Below are positions 25,957 to 35,073 of a DNA stretch of 46,207 bases, piece by piece; position 1 is the stretch's first letter, and every line of letters begins with the position of its first letter. Made by a program: the position numbers and the translations under genes. Source of the DNA: Candidatus Omnitrophota bacterium (GTDB taxonomy: Bacteria; Omnitrophota; Gorgyraeia; Zapsychrales; Zapsychraceae). The stretch lies in NCBI GenBank assembly GCA_020429915.1, contig JAGQKV010000009.1, forward strand, positions 1 to 46,207, read 5' to 3'. The notes under the pieces are model-generated. The model saw nothing but the letters and a program-made list of their open reading frames with translations, searched no databases and was not told where the DNA came from.

Positions 25957-26055
25957 AACTGGCAATGGGTAAACGACAAATTATTCAACTATTCCAAAAA
26001 CCCGTAGTAGTAAAAAATAAGAATGGTGTCTGCGGGTTCAATGTTCTAGTGCAAT

Positions 26056-26292
26056 ATGGATATTAGACTGATAATCGGTAGAATGATTATAGGATCACTA
26101 ATTTTAGTAAACGTTCTTTGCGTTGCAAAGGCGGAAGATGTGGCTAAGTTTACATTTAGGGTTTATAAGAAATATTGGGGGCCTACGGAAAGATCTATAC
26201 CTGTACTTACTGTTCTTTGTAGGTTCTGGAATGGTCTAATGTTTTTTGTCTTATGCTATTTATTTTTATTTCTGCCTACGTATTTGAAGTGA
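26056..26292 (+). CDS. Small hypothetical membrane protein
   Basis: The 78-residue frame has an N-terminal hydrophobic helix (IIGRMIIGSLILVNVLCV) with a signal-peptide-like end (AKAED) and a C-terminal one (WNGLMFFVLCYLFLFLPTYL). Between them is a short aromatic and basic segment. It is AT-rich like the rest of the island, with no clear ribosome site. No family is recognised. It may be a real small cargo gene or chance. Confidence 0.4.
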   Translation: MDIRLIIGRMIIGSLILVNVLCVAKAEDVAKFTFRVYKKYWGPTERSIPVLTVLCRFWNGLMFFVLCYLFLFLPTYLK

Positions 26293-26385
26293 GTTGCAGA
26301 GGCTGGCTGGCCCTCACCTCCAATCTTCGAACCATTGAAACTATGACGCAAATGTGATAGAACAAGCCAGAAAGGAGGCTTGTTA

Positions 26386-26550
26386 ATGGGACGAAAATAC
26401 ACCGATGAACAAATCATTCAGATCATCAAGGAAGTCGAGGCCGGGCTGTCCGTGAAGGAAGCATGCCGGCAGCATGGTATCAGTAACATGACGTATTACA
26501 AGTGGAAGAACCATCTTGGGGCATGGAAACAAACGAATTGCGTCGTTTAG
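26386..26550 (+). pseudogene. IS3-family OrfA remnant (frameshifted, truncated)
   Basis: The protein begins MGRKYTDEQIIQIIKEVEAG and has the IS3 OrfA helix-turn-helix (VKEACRQHGISNMTYYKWKN). After the GA at the end of this domain the frame shifts. The usual continuation METNELRRL is readable one frame over at 26523, but the used frame stops at 26550 and nothing of OrfB follows. AAAGGAGG (26371-26378) is a strong ribosome site. The remnant ends about 25 bp before the next gene, so a deletion has joined the two. TTGAAA (26335) with TAGAAC (26358) at 17 bp could be its promoter. Confidence 0.82.
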
Positions 26551-26574
26551 GAGAAGGTCATAGAAAACTTTTGT

Positions 26575-29076
26575 ATGCGTTTTAAATATACGTTCATATT
26601 CGCCGTCAGTTTCACGATCCTGTGCCTGCAATTGTGGCTGTCGTCGCTATTACGCTATCTCGTCCAAATGCCGTTTTATGCGATTTCTTTCGCGTTTTTG
26701 GGGTTGAGCTCGGCCGGCATTTACACCTACCTGCGCTTCCGTGACAAAGATCATCCCAACCCGAACGGATATATAGTCAATCTCGCCAACTGTTTCGGTG
26801 CAAGTTTGTTGTTTTATTCCGTATACGGTTTTGAACTGACCCGTCGACTCGGTCTGGACAGAAGCAACGTGTTAAAAAGCGAGGAGGCCAGGGAGGGTTT
26901 TTCCCGGCTGCTCGACTTTATCCTTGTGGACATTATCGTGACGTCGATTTGTTACGGGCTGTTCATTTCTTTGTGCTTCTTTTTTCTGGGCAACATTCTT
27001 TCATATCTCTACAAGAAACACGTGGATCAATCCCACCAGCTGTATTTGTGGGACTTGCTGGGGGCGTCATTGGGATGCGTGGTAGGCACTTTCTTCATTA
27101 ATGTCATTGAATTCAGTTCGATCCCGGTTTTTCTTGTGATGGTCGTAACCGTGTTTGCTGTGGTGATCAGTCTTAAGAACAATCTGGGCAAGTGGTTCCG
27201 CTATACGTCCATCGGCCTTTTGTGCGTGGCCGGCTACACGTTCTATCTGAACCAGAACACCCGGTTCATGGAATACCGGCATGACCCGCATCTGTCGGTG
27301 ATGGATTACAAGATGGAGGACGAGGTCGAAGAACTGTGGTTTGAGTGGAATATTTATTCGCGGCTGTCACTGATTCGTCAGGAAAAGAAGGGAGAGGACA
27401 CGGTTCGTCATCGCTTCAGCATCGACGGGGGCCGCGGCAACGCGCATTTGGTCCCCTACAATCCGCAGAATCCCTATTATATCGATTTCAAGGACTTGTT
27501 CAGCCCGCCGCGGCTGGCGTTTTTCCTGGGCGCTCCCGACGATGTTCTGATTCTGATGGCGGGAGCGGGCATCGATGTCCTGCAGGCCAACAGCTACGGC
27601 CGCGGTCAGACCGATGTCACGGGTATCGAGCTGAATCCGTTGATCGTGAGGAAGGCCATGTCGCTTCCCGAGTTCCACCTCAAAGAATTCTTTGACCAGC
27701 CACATATCCACATGCTGGTGCGCGAGGGGAGGACGTTTCTCGAACAGGACAGGAAAAAGTACGATTCTATTATCTATTCCTGGGCCGGAGCCTCGGTGAC
27801 CAATTTCCTGGGAATCTCCGGCTATACCGGACGCTACTTGTTTACAACAGAGGCATTTCGCAGCGTGTTGGAGCATCTGAAGCCCAACGGCACTCTCGGT
27901 ATCGTCAACGGCAATAAATTGAGGCTGATCGGCGTCTTAAAAACGGTTTTTGACGAGGTAAACGGCGGACACTTTGCCGACCACGTGGTGCTCATGGAAT
28001 ATATGGGAAAGTCTCAGTATAGCCAAGTCTTCGGCAAGAATGTCATGGCCAGTCTTAATGAGCACATTTTGTTCTACAAAAATTCACCCTTTACCGATGC
28101 CGAATTGGTTGAAGTCGCCAAGAAGGCGGCGAGTTTTGATTTGCGGATCATTTATGCTCCCAATTATAACGATCCCAACTACGTGATCTATGCGGATGCC
28201 ATCCGCGCTGAGAATCCCCAAGAGCATATGCGGACACTCTCCCATCTCAACAAGGTCGACTTCACCGTGGTTACCGATAACCGGCCTTTCCTGGATAACA
28301 TGTTTTACACCGAGTACCTGTTCAGCCCAGATTTCTGGATGAATATCGGCAAGGTCTCTCAAAGGAGCGCCACAAAGGAGTTTTCGCTAAACCTTTATAC
28401 AATCTGGTTCATTATTTTTATTATCTTGCTGGCGTCGTTTTTCATCATTCTGCCGTTGGTGCTTACGGTGAAGGTCGGGGCGTTGCGAGAGGATTTGAAA
28501 TATCTGTATTATTTTTCAGTACTGGGGCTCGGTTTTATCCTGGTGGAGATTGCCGTGATGAACCAGTTTATTCTCTTTCTGGGAAATCCTATATATTCTT
28601 TCAGTGTGATCCTTGCCGGTCTGCTGATCTCCAGCGGGATCGGCTCCCGGTTCTCCACTTCCTACTTGGCGTTCTTTAAGTCCGGAGTCAAGACGGTGGC
28701 CGGGATTATAACGGTGCTCTTGTTGATCTATTACTGTACGGTCCCCGGCCTTCTGGGGCAAAGTTTGGGGCTGCCGATCGCGGTGAAGATGTTTGTGGCG
28801 TTTCTCATCATATTTCCACTCGGATTTTTTCTGGGCATGATGTTCCCGCAGGGATTGATCAAATTATCTCATCACAGCGACCGTCTGGTTCCCTGGGCGT
28901 GGGGGCTGAACGGTTATATGAGCACCGTCGGCAGTGCTGCGAGTATTTACTTATCGATCATGATCGGTTTTAACTGGTTTATTTTGATCGCCGCCTTCCT
29001 GTACGCCACGATCATACTGATACCCTTCACCAAGGAACGAGCCCCGTCCCGGATAAACAGGGGACACATGTCGTGA
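26575..29076 (+). CDS. Multi-spanning membrane protein with spermidine-synthase-like domain
   Basis: The 833-residue protein has about six membrane helices before residue ~230. A soluble SAM-binding/spermidine-synthase-like domain follows (~290-600), with LILMAGAGIDVLQA near 323 and then VTGIELNPLIV. A second block of helices runs from ~605 to 820. This matches the family of integral-membrane SpeE-like proteins. The usual catalytic Asp region of spermidine synthases (YDVIxxD) reads YDSIIYSWAGAS here, so normal aminopropyl transfer is doubtful; the TGRYLFTTEAF motif is kept. The start lies just after the IS3 remnant, and the stop overlaps the following GTG. Function is unknown. Confidence 0.82.
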   Translation: MRFKYTFIFAVSFTILCLQLWLSSLLRYLVQMPFYAISFAFLGLSSAGIYTYLRFRDKDHPNPNGYIVNLANCFGASLLFYSVYGFELTRRLGLDRSNVLKSEEAREGFSRLLDFILVDIIVTSICYGLFISLCFFFLGNILSYLYKKHVDQSHQLYLWDLLGASLGCVVGTFFINVIEFSSIPVFLVMVVTVFAVVISLKNNLGKWFRYTSIGLLCVAGYTFYLNQNTRFMEYRHDPHLSVMDYKMEDEVEELWFEWNIYSRLSLIRQEKKGEDTVRHRFSIDGGRGNAHLVPYNPQNPYYIDFKDLFSPPRLAFFLGAPDDVLILMAGAGIDVLQANSYGRGQTDVTGIELNPLIVRKAMSLPEFHLKEFFDQPHIHMLVREGRTFLEQDRKKYDSIIYSWAGASVTNFLGISGYTGRYLFTTEAFRSVLEHLKPNGTLGIVNGNKLRLIGVLKTVFDEVNGGHFADHVVLMEYMGKSQYSQVFGKNVMASLNEHILFYKNSPFTDAELVEVAKKAASFDLRIIYAPNYNDPNYVIYADAIRAENPQEHMRTLSHLNKVDFTVVTDNRPFLDNMFYTEYLFSPDFWMNIGKVSQRSATKEFSLNLYTIWFIIFIILLASFFIILPLVLTVKVGALREDLKYLYYFSVLGLGFILVEIAVMNQFILFLGNPIYSFSVILAGLLISSGIGSRFSTSYLAFFKSGVKTVAGIITVLLLIYYCTVPGLLGQSLGLPIAVKMFVAFLIIFPLGFFLGMMFPQGLIKLSHHSDRLVPWAWGLNGYMSTVGSAASIYLSIMIGFNWFILIAAFLYATIILIPFTKERAPSRINRGHMS

Positions 29077-29855
29077 ATATGCGATTGTTGACTAAAATCG
29101 TACCACAATTACTTCTGTGTTCATTTATAATGGGCCTAAACTTGGCTAATGCCCAGGAGTCAACTCTCCCCAAAGCCCCGTACGTGAGTATTCGAACCGT
29201 TCGCCAGTGGGTCAAGGCGGAGCGGGAGTTTCGGTTTGTGGACGTTCGAAAGGCGGAAGAATTTGACGCGGGCCATCTACCTGAAGCCATTAACATTCCC
29301 TATGATGACATCAAGGACAGGAAGGACGAGATCCCCCGGGACAGGCCGGTCGTCATGTACTGCACCCATTCCACCTGGCGTGCCCCTTACGCTGCGAACT
29401 GGCTGGCTGATTTAGGCTTGGACAACGTTTCTGTCCTGGAAGGCGGGGCATCTGCCTGGAATGCCGGGGGGCAGGTCATTTATGCCACGGATGCTGGCCA
29501 GGATCCCCAAATCGTACCGAAGCCCAAGGACCTGAAGAAGGAATTTGACCATCCGCCGCTACGCGAATACAAAACCCCGCTGAATCTCACCAAGGCCCAG
29601 CTGCGCGAATTCGACGGCAAGAACGGCCGCCCCGCCTATGTCGCCGTCAAGGGCGTCATCTACGATGTCACTCAGAGCCGCCTGTGGCGGGGAGGAGAGC
29701 ACGATCCCAGCCACGGCCAGGCCTATGCCGGCTATGACCTCACCGCCATCCTCGACCAGTCTCCGCACGGGGATAAATATGTGGTGCAGTTTCCGGTGGT
29801 TGGAAAGCTGATTACCGCATCTGATGGCGTCCCAGGGGCATTAGAAGAAAATTAG
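29073..29855 (+). CDS. Exported rhodanese / cytochrome b5-like fusion
   Basis: A signal peptide (about residues 1-27, ending ANA-QE) is followed by a rhodanese domain with FVDVRKAEEFDAGHLPEA and active-site C97 in YCTHSTWR. A C-terminal cytochrome-b5-like heme/steroid-binding domain follows (about 165-245: LREFDGKNGRPAYVAVKG, then YDVTQSRLW and PSHGQAYAGYDLT). The GTG at 29073 overlaps the upstream stop and has AGGGGA eight bases before it, so I prefer it to the ATG at 29079. A periplasmic sulfur-transfer or redox role is inferred. Coupling to the membrane SpeE-like gene suggests they act together. Confidence 0.82.
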   Translation: MNMRLLTKIVPQLLLCSFIMGLNLANAQESTLPKAPYVSIRTVRQWVKAEREFRFVDVRKAEEFDAGHLPEAINIPYDDIKDRKDEIPRDRPVVMYCTHSTWRAPYAANWLADLGLDNVSVLEGGASAWNAGGQVIYATDAGQDPQIVPKPKDLKKEFDHPPLREYKTPLNLTKAQLREFDGKNGRPAYVAVKGVIYDVTQSRLWRGGEHDPSHGQAYAGYDLTAILDQSPHGDKYVVQFPVVGKLITASDGVPGALEEN

Positions 29856-30027
29856 CGCCGGGTCCTGGCATAAAATCCGCATTACGAAAGAAATTTGCCC
29901 GATATCCTCAAGGACATCGGCAATATGCATTTACAATGACGCCCGGGCCGGGTCATATTCGGGTGACATATCGAGAACGGCTGGCACCGTACGCGCCATC
30001 CGGTCTCGTTTCTGCGGATCATCACTC

Positions 30028-30055
30028 TTGACGTAAGTTAGGGACACGATAAGAT
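30028..30055 (+). promoter_or_regulatory. Promoter for the DUF167-yqeY-deacetylase genes
   Basis: TTGACG (30028-30033) and TAAGAT (30050-30055) are separated by 16 bp in the 257-bp gap after the rhodanese gene. The expected start is near 30062, giving a leader of about 50 bases. The rest of the gap (29856-30027) shows only an imperfect hairpin around 29896-29924. Confidence 0.55.
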
Positions 30056-30112
30056 AAGGGATCCATCGGTTTGTCCTGCAGTAAATGGCATCATCATAAA
30101 AGGATAGGTCTT

Positions 30113-30334
30113 ATGAAAATTTCCGTCCGCGTCACCCCTTCAGCCAAGCGCCTCTTGATTAAGGAAGAAGGCGGCGTGCTGAAGGTCGCGCTCACCGTCC
30201 CGGCGGTGGACGGAAAGGCCAATAAGGCGCTGATTTCCTGCCTCGCCGACCATTTCGGGGTCCGGAAAAGCCGGATTCAGATCATAAAGGGATTGAAATC
30301 ACGGGACAAAACAATTAATATAGAGGGCATTTGA
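30113..30334 (+). CDS. yggU: DUF167 (YggU-family) small protein
   Basis: The 73-residue protein has the DUF167 signature: VRVTPSAK at the start, ALTVPAVDGKANKALISCLA in the middle and IIKGLKSRDKTINI at the end. The family is widespread and of unknown function. The ATG at 30113 has AAGGA about ten bases upstream. An earlier open stretch from 30071 has no family match. It is the intact counterpart of the fragment at 23130. The gene leads a run with yqeY and a deacetylase. Confidence 0.85.
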   Translation: MKISVRVTPSAKRLLIKEEGGVLKVALTVPAVDGKANKALISCLADHFGVRKSRIQIIKGLKSRDKTINIEGI

Positions 30335-30406
30335 GACCGATTTGCGACTCCGGGGCGTCCGCCGGCCGCGGGAACGGTCCGTCGCGAGACAAGAAGGGGG
30401 GGAAGC

Positions 30407-30856
30407 ATGCTGCACGATCAGATCGATAAAGATTACATTGCTGCGATGAAGGCCAAGGATAAGCTCAAATCAGCCACATTGAATTTCCTGCGCGCGCAGT
30501 TAAAGAACGTAGTGATCGAAAAGCGCGTGGACAAGCTCGAGGACAGCGATGTGGTCACCGTCCTTAAAAAGCAAATCAAACAGCGGCAGGATTCGATTTC
30601 CCAGTACGAAAAGGCGGGACGGCAGGACCTGGTGGAACAGGAAAGCGGCGAGCTGGCCGTACTCAAGGGGTATCTCCCGGAAGAGATGTCGGCCGATCAG
30701 ATCAAGGCGATCATCGCCGGGGTCATCAGCGAAACCGGGGCGAATTCCATGAAGGATATGGGAACGGTTATGAAGGCGGTACAGGAGAAGACGGCCGGCA
30801 ACGCGGACAACAAATTGGTCAGCGAACTGGTCAAGTCCGCCCTGATGCAAAGTTAA
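30407..30856 (+). CDS. yqeY: GatB/YqeY domain protein
   Basis: The 149-residue protein matches the YqeY family over its full length: an MKAKDKLKSATLNFLRAQLK helix near the start, AGRQDLVEQESGELAVLKGY in the middle, and a C-terminal KTAGNADNKLVSELVK. YqeY resembles the C-terminal tail domain of the tRNA amidotransferase subunit GatB; its own role is not settled. A purine-rich ribosome site (GGGGGGAAG) precedes the ATG. The next gene starts 4 bp after its stop. Confidence 0.9.
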   Translation: MLHDQIDKDYIAAMKAKDKLKSATLNFLRAQLKNVVIEKRVDKLEDSDVVTVLKKQIKQRQDSISQYEKAGRQDLVEQESGELAVLKGYLPEEMSADQIKAIIAGVISETGANSMKDMGTVMKAVQEKTAGNADNKLVSELVKSALMQS

Positions 30857-30860
30857 GCGA

Positions 30861-31676
30861 ATGGCGCCCATCACACCCTCATCCGCCGAATCCATCGAAC
30901 AAATCAAGCGCGCGTTGACGGTGATCTGTATCCTGCTGGTCCTGAGCGGATCGTTTTGGCTGATCTGGATCGATCAGCACCGGGTGGTGCCGGTGATCAT
31001 GTACCACCACATCGACGAGACCGGACGGCATCCGGTGGCCACCGTTCCCACGGACCATTTTGAAAAACACCTGCGGTATCTGCGGGACTATCAGTTTGAA
31101 GTCCTCCCCTACGATGATTATATCCGGGCCAAACAGCAGGGAGAGCATCTGTCCCGCAAGACCGTCGTTCTGACTTTCGACGACGGTTATGCCGACAACT
31201 ATACCAATGCCTTTCCGCTGTTACGCCGTTACGGCTATCCGGCCGTGATGTTCATCAGCACCGACAAGGTCGGTCAGCCGGGTTACGTGACGTGGGACCA
31301 GCTGCGGGAAATGGCCGCGGCCGGGATCACGATCGGCAGTCACGCGATCGCGCATGAGTACCTTCCCGGACTGCCTGCCGACCGGATCGCCCGCGAGATC
31401 ACCGAAAGCCGCCGCATCCTGGAACAGCGGTTGGGTATCCCGGTCCGTCATTTTTCCTATCCGGTGGGCGGTTTCAATGATGAGATCAAACAGCTGGTCC
31501 GTCAGGCCGGTTACGTGAGCGCCGTCACCACCAACCGGGGATTCGACCGGTTTAACAAAGATTTCTATGAGCTCAACCGGGTGACCATGGACGAAGAGGA
31601 CCTTGTGTTCCCGATCCGCTGGGCCAAGTTCTCCGGTTACTACAATTTATTCCGTAAGGCACGTGAGCCGCAATAA
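30861..31676 (+). CDS. Polysaccharide deacetylase (NodB homology)
   Basis: An N-terminal membrane helix (about residues 14-35) anchors a NodB domain. TFDDGY at 105-110 supplies the metal-binding Asp (D108). SHAIAHEY supplies H161 and H165, completing the zinc triad of carbohydrate esterase family 4. MYHHID near residue 50 and the RHFSYPVGGFND motif near 190 also fit. These enzymes remove acetyl groups from peptidoglycan or exopolysaccharide; the substrate is not shown. It follows yqeY by 4 bp and precedes the phosphorylase-like gene by 21 bp. Confidence 0.9.
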   Translation: MAPITPSSAESIEQIKRALTVICILLVLSGSFWLIWIDQHRVVPVIMYHHIDETGRHPVATVPTDHFEKHLRYLRDYQFEVLPYDDYIRAKQQGEHLSRKTVVLTFDDGYADNYTNAFPLLRRYGYPAVMFISTDKVGQPGYVTWDQLREMAAAGITIGSHAIAHEYLPGLPADRIAREITESRRILEQRLGIPVRHFSYPVGGFNDEIKQLVRQAGYVSAVTTNRGFDRFNKDFYELNRVTMDEEDLVFPIRWAKFSGYYNLFRKAREPQ

Positions 31677-31697
31677 TCAACAGGGAAGAGGAGTTTT

Positions 31698-34600
31698 ATG
31701 TCTGCAGCGAAGAAGACAACGGTGAAATACAGTCTTAAATCCAACGGGTACTTTGTCATCGAGGATTACAACCGGGCCGAGGCCTTCAGCAGTTTCTTTC
31801 CGGGCGTCGCCGGGCTGTGGGGCATCCCGATGTGGGTGTTCTACGTTAACCGCGGCCAGTGTATCGCCAGTTTCGGGATCGAGTCGAAGAACAAGGCGAT
31901 TATGGAGTTTCAGCCGGCGAACAAATCCTACCGCCAGGTACCGCTGCAGGGGTTCCGCACTTTTGTTAAATTGATGCAGGGTAACAAGAAGATTTACTGG
32001 GAACCGTTCCAGAATCACCTGACCGGCACCGAGTACACCAAGACGCAGACGATGCGGATCTCCGCCCACGATTTGATTCTCGAGGAACACAATAAGGATC
32101 TCGGGCTGACGGCGCAGGTGCACTATTACACGATTCCCGACGAGCCTTTTTCCGGATTGATCCGCCGGGTGAGTATCATCAACACCGGCTCCAAGAAGTA
32201 CAGCGGGGAACTGATCGACGGGATGCCGACGATCGTCCCGTACGGGCTCAGTGACTGGTTGATCAAGAATCTGGCGCGCACGACCGAGGCCTGGATCAAA
32301 GTCCGCAATCTCGATCACAAGGCGCCGTTCTATCAACTGAATGTGGAAGTCGCCGATACTCCGCAGGTGACACACATCACCGAGGGCAATTTCTTCTTCA
32401 GTCTCAACGCGTCGTCCCCCAAGCGTGAATTGCTACCGCCGCTGGTGGAGGCCGCGCATGTCTTCGGCGCCAGTCTGGATTTCTCGGCGCCCGAGGCATT
32501 TCTCAACGGTTCGTTTAAACCGTCGGCGCCGCAGGCGACCAGCAACAAAACCCCGTGCGCCATGACCCATTGCAAGTTTGATCTGCCCAAGGACGGCCGT
32601 CAGGATATCCTCTCCGTTGTGGGATACGCACGCGATGTCGATTTGCTCAACCGGATGATCGAGGCCGTCCGGCAACCGGACTTCGCCGGTCACAAACAAC
32701 AGCAAAACCGGGAGATCGTCGAACATATTAAGCAATTCGCGCAGACTGTCAGTTCATCTTCCACTTACAACGCGTACGCGGGACACACCTTTCTGGACAA
32801 TATCTTGCGGGGCGGGCTGCCGATTTCGGTGAAGACCAAGGACGGTTTTGTTTCCTTCAATGTCTACAGCCGCAAGCACGGTGATCTGGAGCGCGACTAC
32901 AATCACTTTACCGTTGCGCCGACTTATTTCTCACAGGGGAACGGTAACTACCGCGACGTCAATCAGAACCGGCGCAACGACGTCTGGTTTAACACCGACG
33001 TCCGCGACAGCCACATCATCAATTTCCTGAACCTGTCCCAGGCCGACGGCTACAATCCGCTGGTGGTCAAGGGCACGTCGTTTCGGGTGGCGGAGAAGCC
33101 CGCCCTCAAAGCGCTTCTCGATGAGTCATTGCTCGACGGGGACCGGGCGGCGCTGGAGAAATTCGTGACCGCCAATTTCCAGCCGGGGGAGCTGCTCGAT
33201 TTCATGGAAAAAAACAACTACCGGACGGCGCACGGCGAACGCGATTTCCTCGGACACATCCTGGAGATCTGCCGCATGCAGGAAATGGCCGACCACGGCG
33301 AGGGGTTCTGGTCGGACCACTGGACCTATAACCTGGACTTGATCGAGAGTTATCTTGGATTGTTTCCCGAAAAATTACGCGAGTTGCTGCTCGACTGCCG
33401 GGAATTTTCATTTTACCTGAATCACCATCACGTCCGGCCGCGCGATCAGCGCTATCACCTGACCAAATTCGGGGTGCGCCAGTACGACTCGGTCTGCGAC
33501 GAGAGCGAGGACTTCGATCCGGCGGCCTTCGATCATAAACTGCGGGTCAAAGGCGGCCAGGGAGCGCCGTATCTCACCAATCTGCTCATCAAACTGGTGT
33601 GTATTATCGCCAATAAAGTGGCGAGCCTTGATCCGAGCGGGATCGGCGTGGAGATGGAGGCCGACAAGCCCAATTGGTATGACGCGCTCAACGGCCTGCC
33701 CGGATTGACCGGCTCGTCGATCAGCGAAACGATGGAGCTCAACCGTTACGCGGGATTTCTACTGGATTCCCTGAAGACGCTGGACGTCAAAGACAAGGAT
33801 ACTGTCCCGGTGTTCGAGGAACTGGCCAGCTTTGTCTCCGGCCTGACCAACCTGTTGACCTCCAAACAGCAGGGTTTTGACTACTGGTCCAAGGCGAACG
33901 ATATCAAGGAAAACTACCGGCAGCGCGTGCGGCATTTTATCGACGGGAGGGAAACGGGCATGACCATGGCCCAGGTCAAGAACTTCCTCAGTCTCGTCAA
34001 GCAAAAGACCGATGAGTCGTTCCGTCTCGCGCACAAAGGCCGGGAGTACATGCCGACATACTTTTATCACGAGGTCACCGAGTATAAGCAGAGCGAAGCC
34101 GGCAAGCGCGGCGGCAACGGTTTTGTTAAACCGCAGGCGTTTCAGCGCCATGATCTTCCGCCGTTCCTGGAAGGCTATGTCCACGCGCTGAAGGTCCAGT
34201 CCGGTCCGGACAAGGCGCGGGCCTTACTGGAAGAAGTCCGGCAGGGGCCGCTCTTCGACGAGAAACTGAAGATGTTCAAGGTCAATGCGGATCTGTCCGG
34301 CCAGACCGAGGAAATCGGCCGGACGCGGATCTTTCCGCGCGGCTGGCTCGAGAACGAATCCATCTGGCTGCATATGGAGTACAAATTTTTGCTCGAGGTC
34401 CTGCGCGCCGGTCTGGTCGACGAATTCTATCAGCTGTTCGCAGATGCCCTGATTCCGTTTCAAAAACCGGCGCGGTACGGCCGCAGCATCCTCGAGAACT
34501 CGTCGTTTATCGTCAGCAGCGCACACGAAGACAGCAAGCTGCACGGTCAGGGATTCGTCGCGCGGTTGTCCGGCAGCACGGCCGAGTTTCTGCATATCTG

Positions 34601-34985
34601 GCTGTACATGAATATCGGCGGCCGGCCCTTCCGCGTGAGCGCGAAAGGTGATCTGTCTCTGGCCTTTGAACCGGCCCTCGCGGACTGGTTGTTTACCAAG
34701 AAACCCGCCAAGGTGGAATTCCAGGACGGTCACGGCCACCGTTACAACTGGACGCTTCCGCCGGACACCTACGCCTTCAAGTTCCTCAACAGCACATTGG
34801 TCGTCTATCACAATCCGGAAGGCAAGAATACCTTCGGCCCGCAGGCCGCCACGGCGCAGCGGATCGAGATTCGTTTTTGCGGCGAAGATACCCCGGTGTC
34901 GGTGGACGGAGGGGAGATCAAGACCGCGCACGCCGCCCGCGTACGGGCCCGCGAAGCGTACCGGATCGATGTGTATTTGGCCTAA
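31698..34985 (+). CDS. Large glycoside-phosphorylase-like protein (GH94/GH149/GH161 type)
   Basis: The 1095-residue protein has the architecture of cellobiose-phosphorylase relatives. An N-terminal beta-sandwich contains GIPMWVFYVNRGQCIASFGI and IMEFQPANKSY. A helical barrel region follows, with YNHFTVAPTYFSQGNGNYRD and later RDQRYHLTKFGVRQYD, and a C-terminal beta domain. Length and N-terminal motifs point to the long clan members (GH149/GH161-like) rather than classical GH94; the exact family is uncertain. Such enzymes reversibly phosphorolyse beta-glucans or oligosaccharides in the cytosol, and no signal peptide is present, which fits. AGAGGAG lies just before the ATG. It is co-directional with the deacetylase. 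Confidence 0.72.
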   Translation: MSAAKKTTVKYSLKSNGYFVIEDYNRAEAFSSFFPGVAGLWGIPMWVFYVNRGQCIASFGIESKNKAIMEFQPANKSYRQVPLQGFRTFVKLMQGNKKIYWEPFQNHLTGTEYTKTQTMRISAHDLILEEHNKDLGLTAQVHYYTIPDEPFSGLIRRVSIINTGSKKYSGELIDGMPTIVPYGLSDWLIKNLARTTEAWIKVRNLDHKAPFYQLNVEVADTPQVTHITEGNFFFSLNASSPKRELLPPLVEAAHVFGASLDFSAPEAFLNGSFKPSAPQATSNKTPCAMTHCKFDLPKDGRQDILSVVGYARDVDLLNRMIEAVRQPDFAGHKQQQNREIVEHIKQFAQTVSSSSTYNAYAGHTFLDNILRGGLPISVKTKDGFVSFNVYSRKHGDLERDYNHFTVAPTYFSQGNGNYRDVNQNRRNDVWFNTDVRDSHIINFLNLSQADGYNPLVVKGTSFRVAEKPALKALLDESLLDGDRAALEKFVTANFQPGELLDFMEKNNYRTAHGERDFLGHILEICRMQEMADHGEGFWSDHWTYNLDLIESYLGLFPEKLRELLLDCREFSFYLNHHHVRPRDQRYHLTKFGVRQYDSVCDESEDFDPAAFDHKLRVKGGQGAPYLTNLLIKLVCIIANKVASLDPSGIGVEMEADKPNWYDALNGLPGLTGSSISETMELNRYAGFLLDSLKTLDVKDKDTVPVFEELASFVSGLTNLLTSKQQGFDYWSKANDIKENYRQRVRHFIDGRETGMTMAQVKNFLSLVKQKTDESFRLAHKGREYMPTYFYHEVTEYKQSEAGKRGGNGFVKPQAFQRHDLPPFLEGYVHALKVQSGPDKARALLEEVRQGPLFDEKLKMFKVNADLSGQTEEIGRTRIFPRGWLENESIWLHMEYKFLLEVLRAGLVDEFYQLFADALIPFQKPARYGRSILENSSFIVSSAHEDSKLHGQGFVARLSGSTAEFLHIWLYMNIGGRPFRVSAKGDLSLAFEPALADWLFTKKPAKVEFQDGHGHRYNWTLPPDTYAFKFLNSTLVVYHNPEGKNTFGPQAATAQRIEIRFCGEDTPVSVDGGEIKTAHAARVRAREAYRIDVYLA

Positions 34986-35073
34986 AATCGGTCCTGTCCG
35001 GACATTTTTTGCAAAACCTTCCTAAAGCACTGAAATGCATAGTCTTAAGGTCTTGCTTCCGGTCAAATTGGAG

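Noticed and set aside
26575-29076. Calling the membrane protein a spermidine synthase (speE)
   Set aside because: The catalytic Asp region is replaced (YDSIIYSWAGAS) and large membrane blocks flank the domain, so the enzyme name would mislead.
29896-29924. Hairpin after the rhodanese gene (ttgcccgatatcc / ggacatcggcaa)
   Set aside because: The arms need a bulge and a mismatch, and no T-run follows; it may be chance.
34991-35010. Terminator after the phosphorylase-like gene
   Set aside because: Only four base pairs (gtcc/ggac) precede six T residues; too weak to list as a feature.
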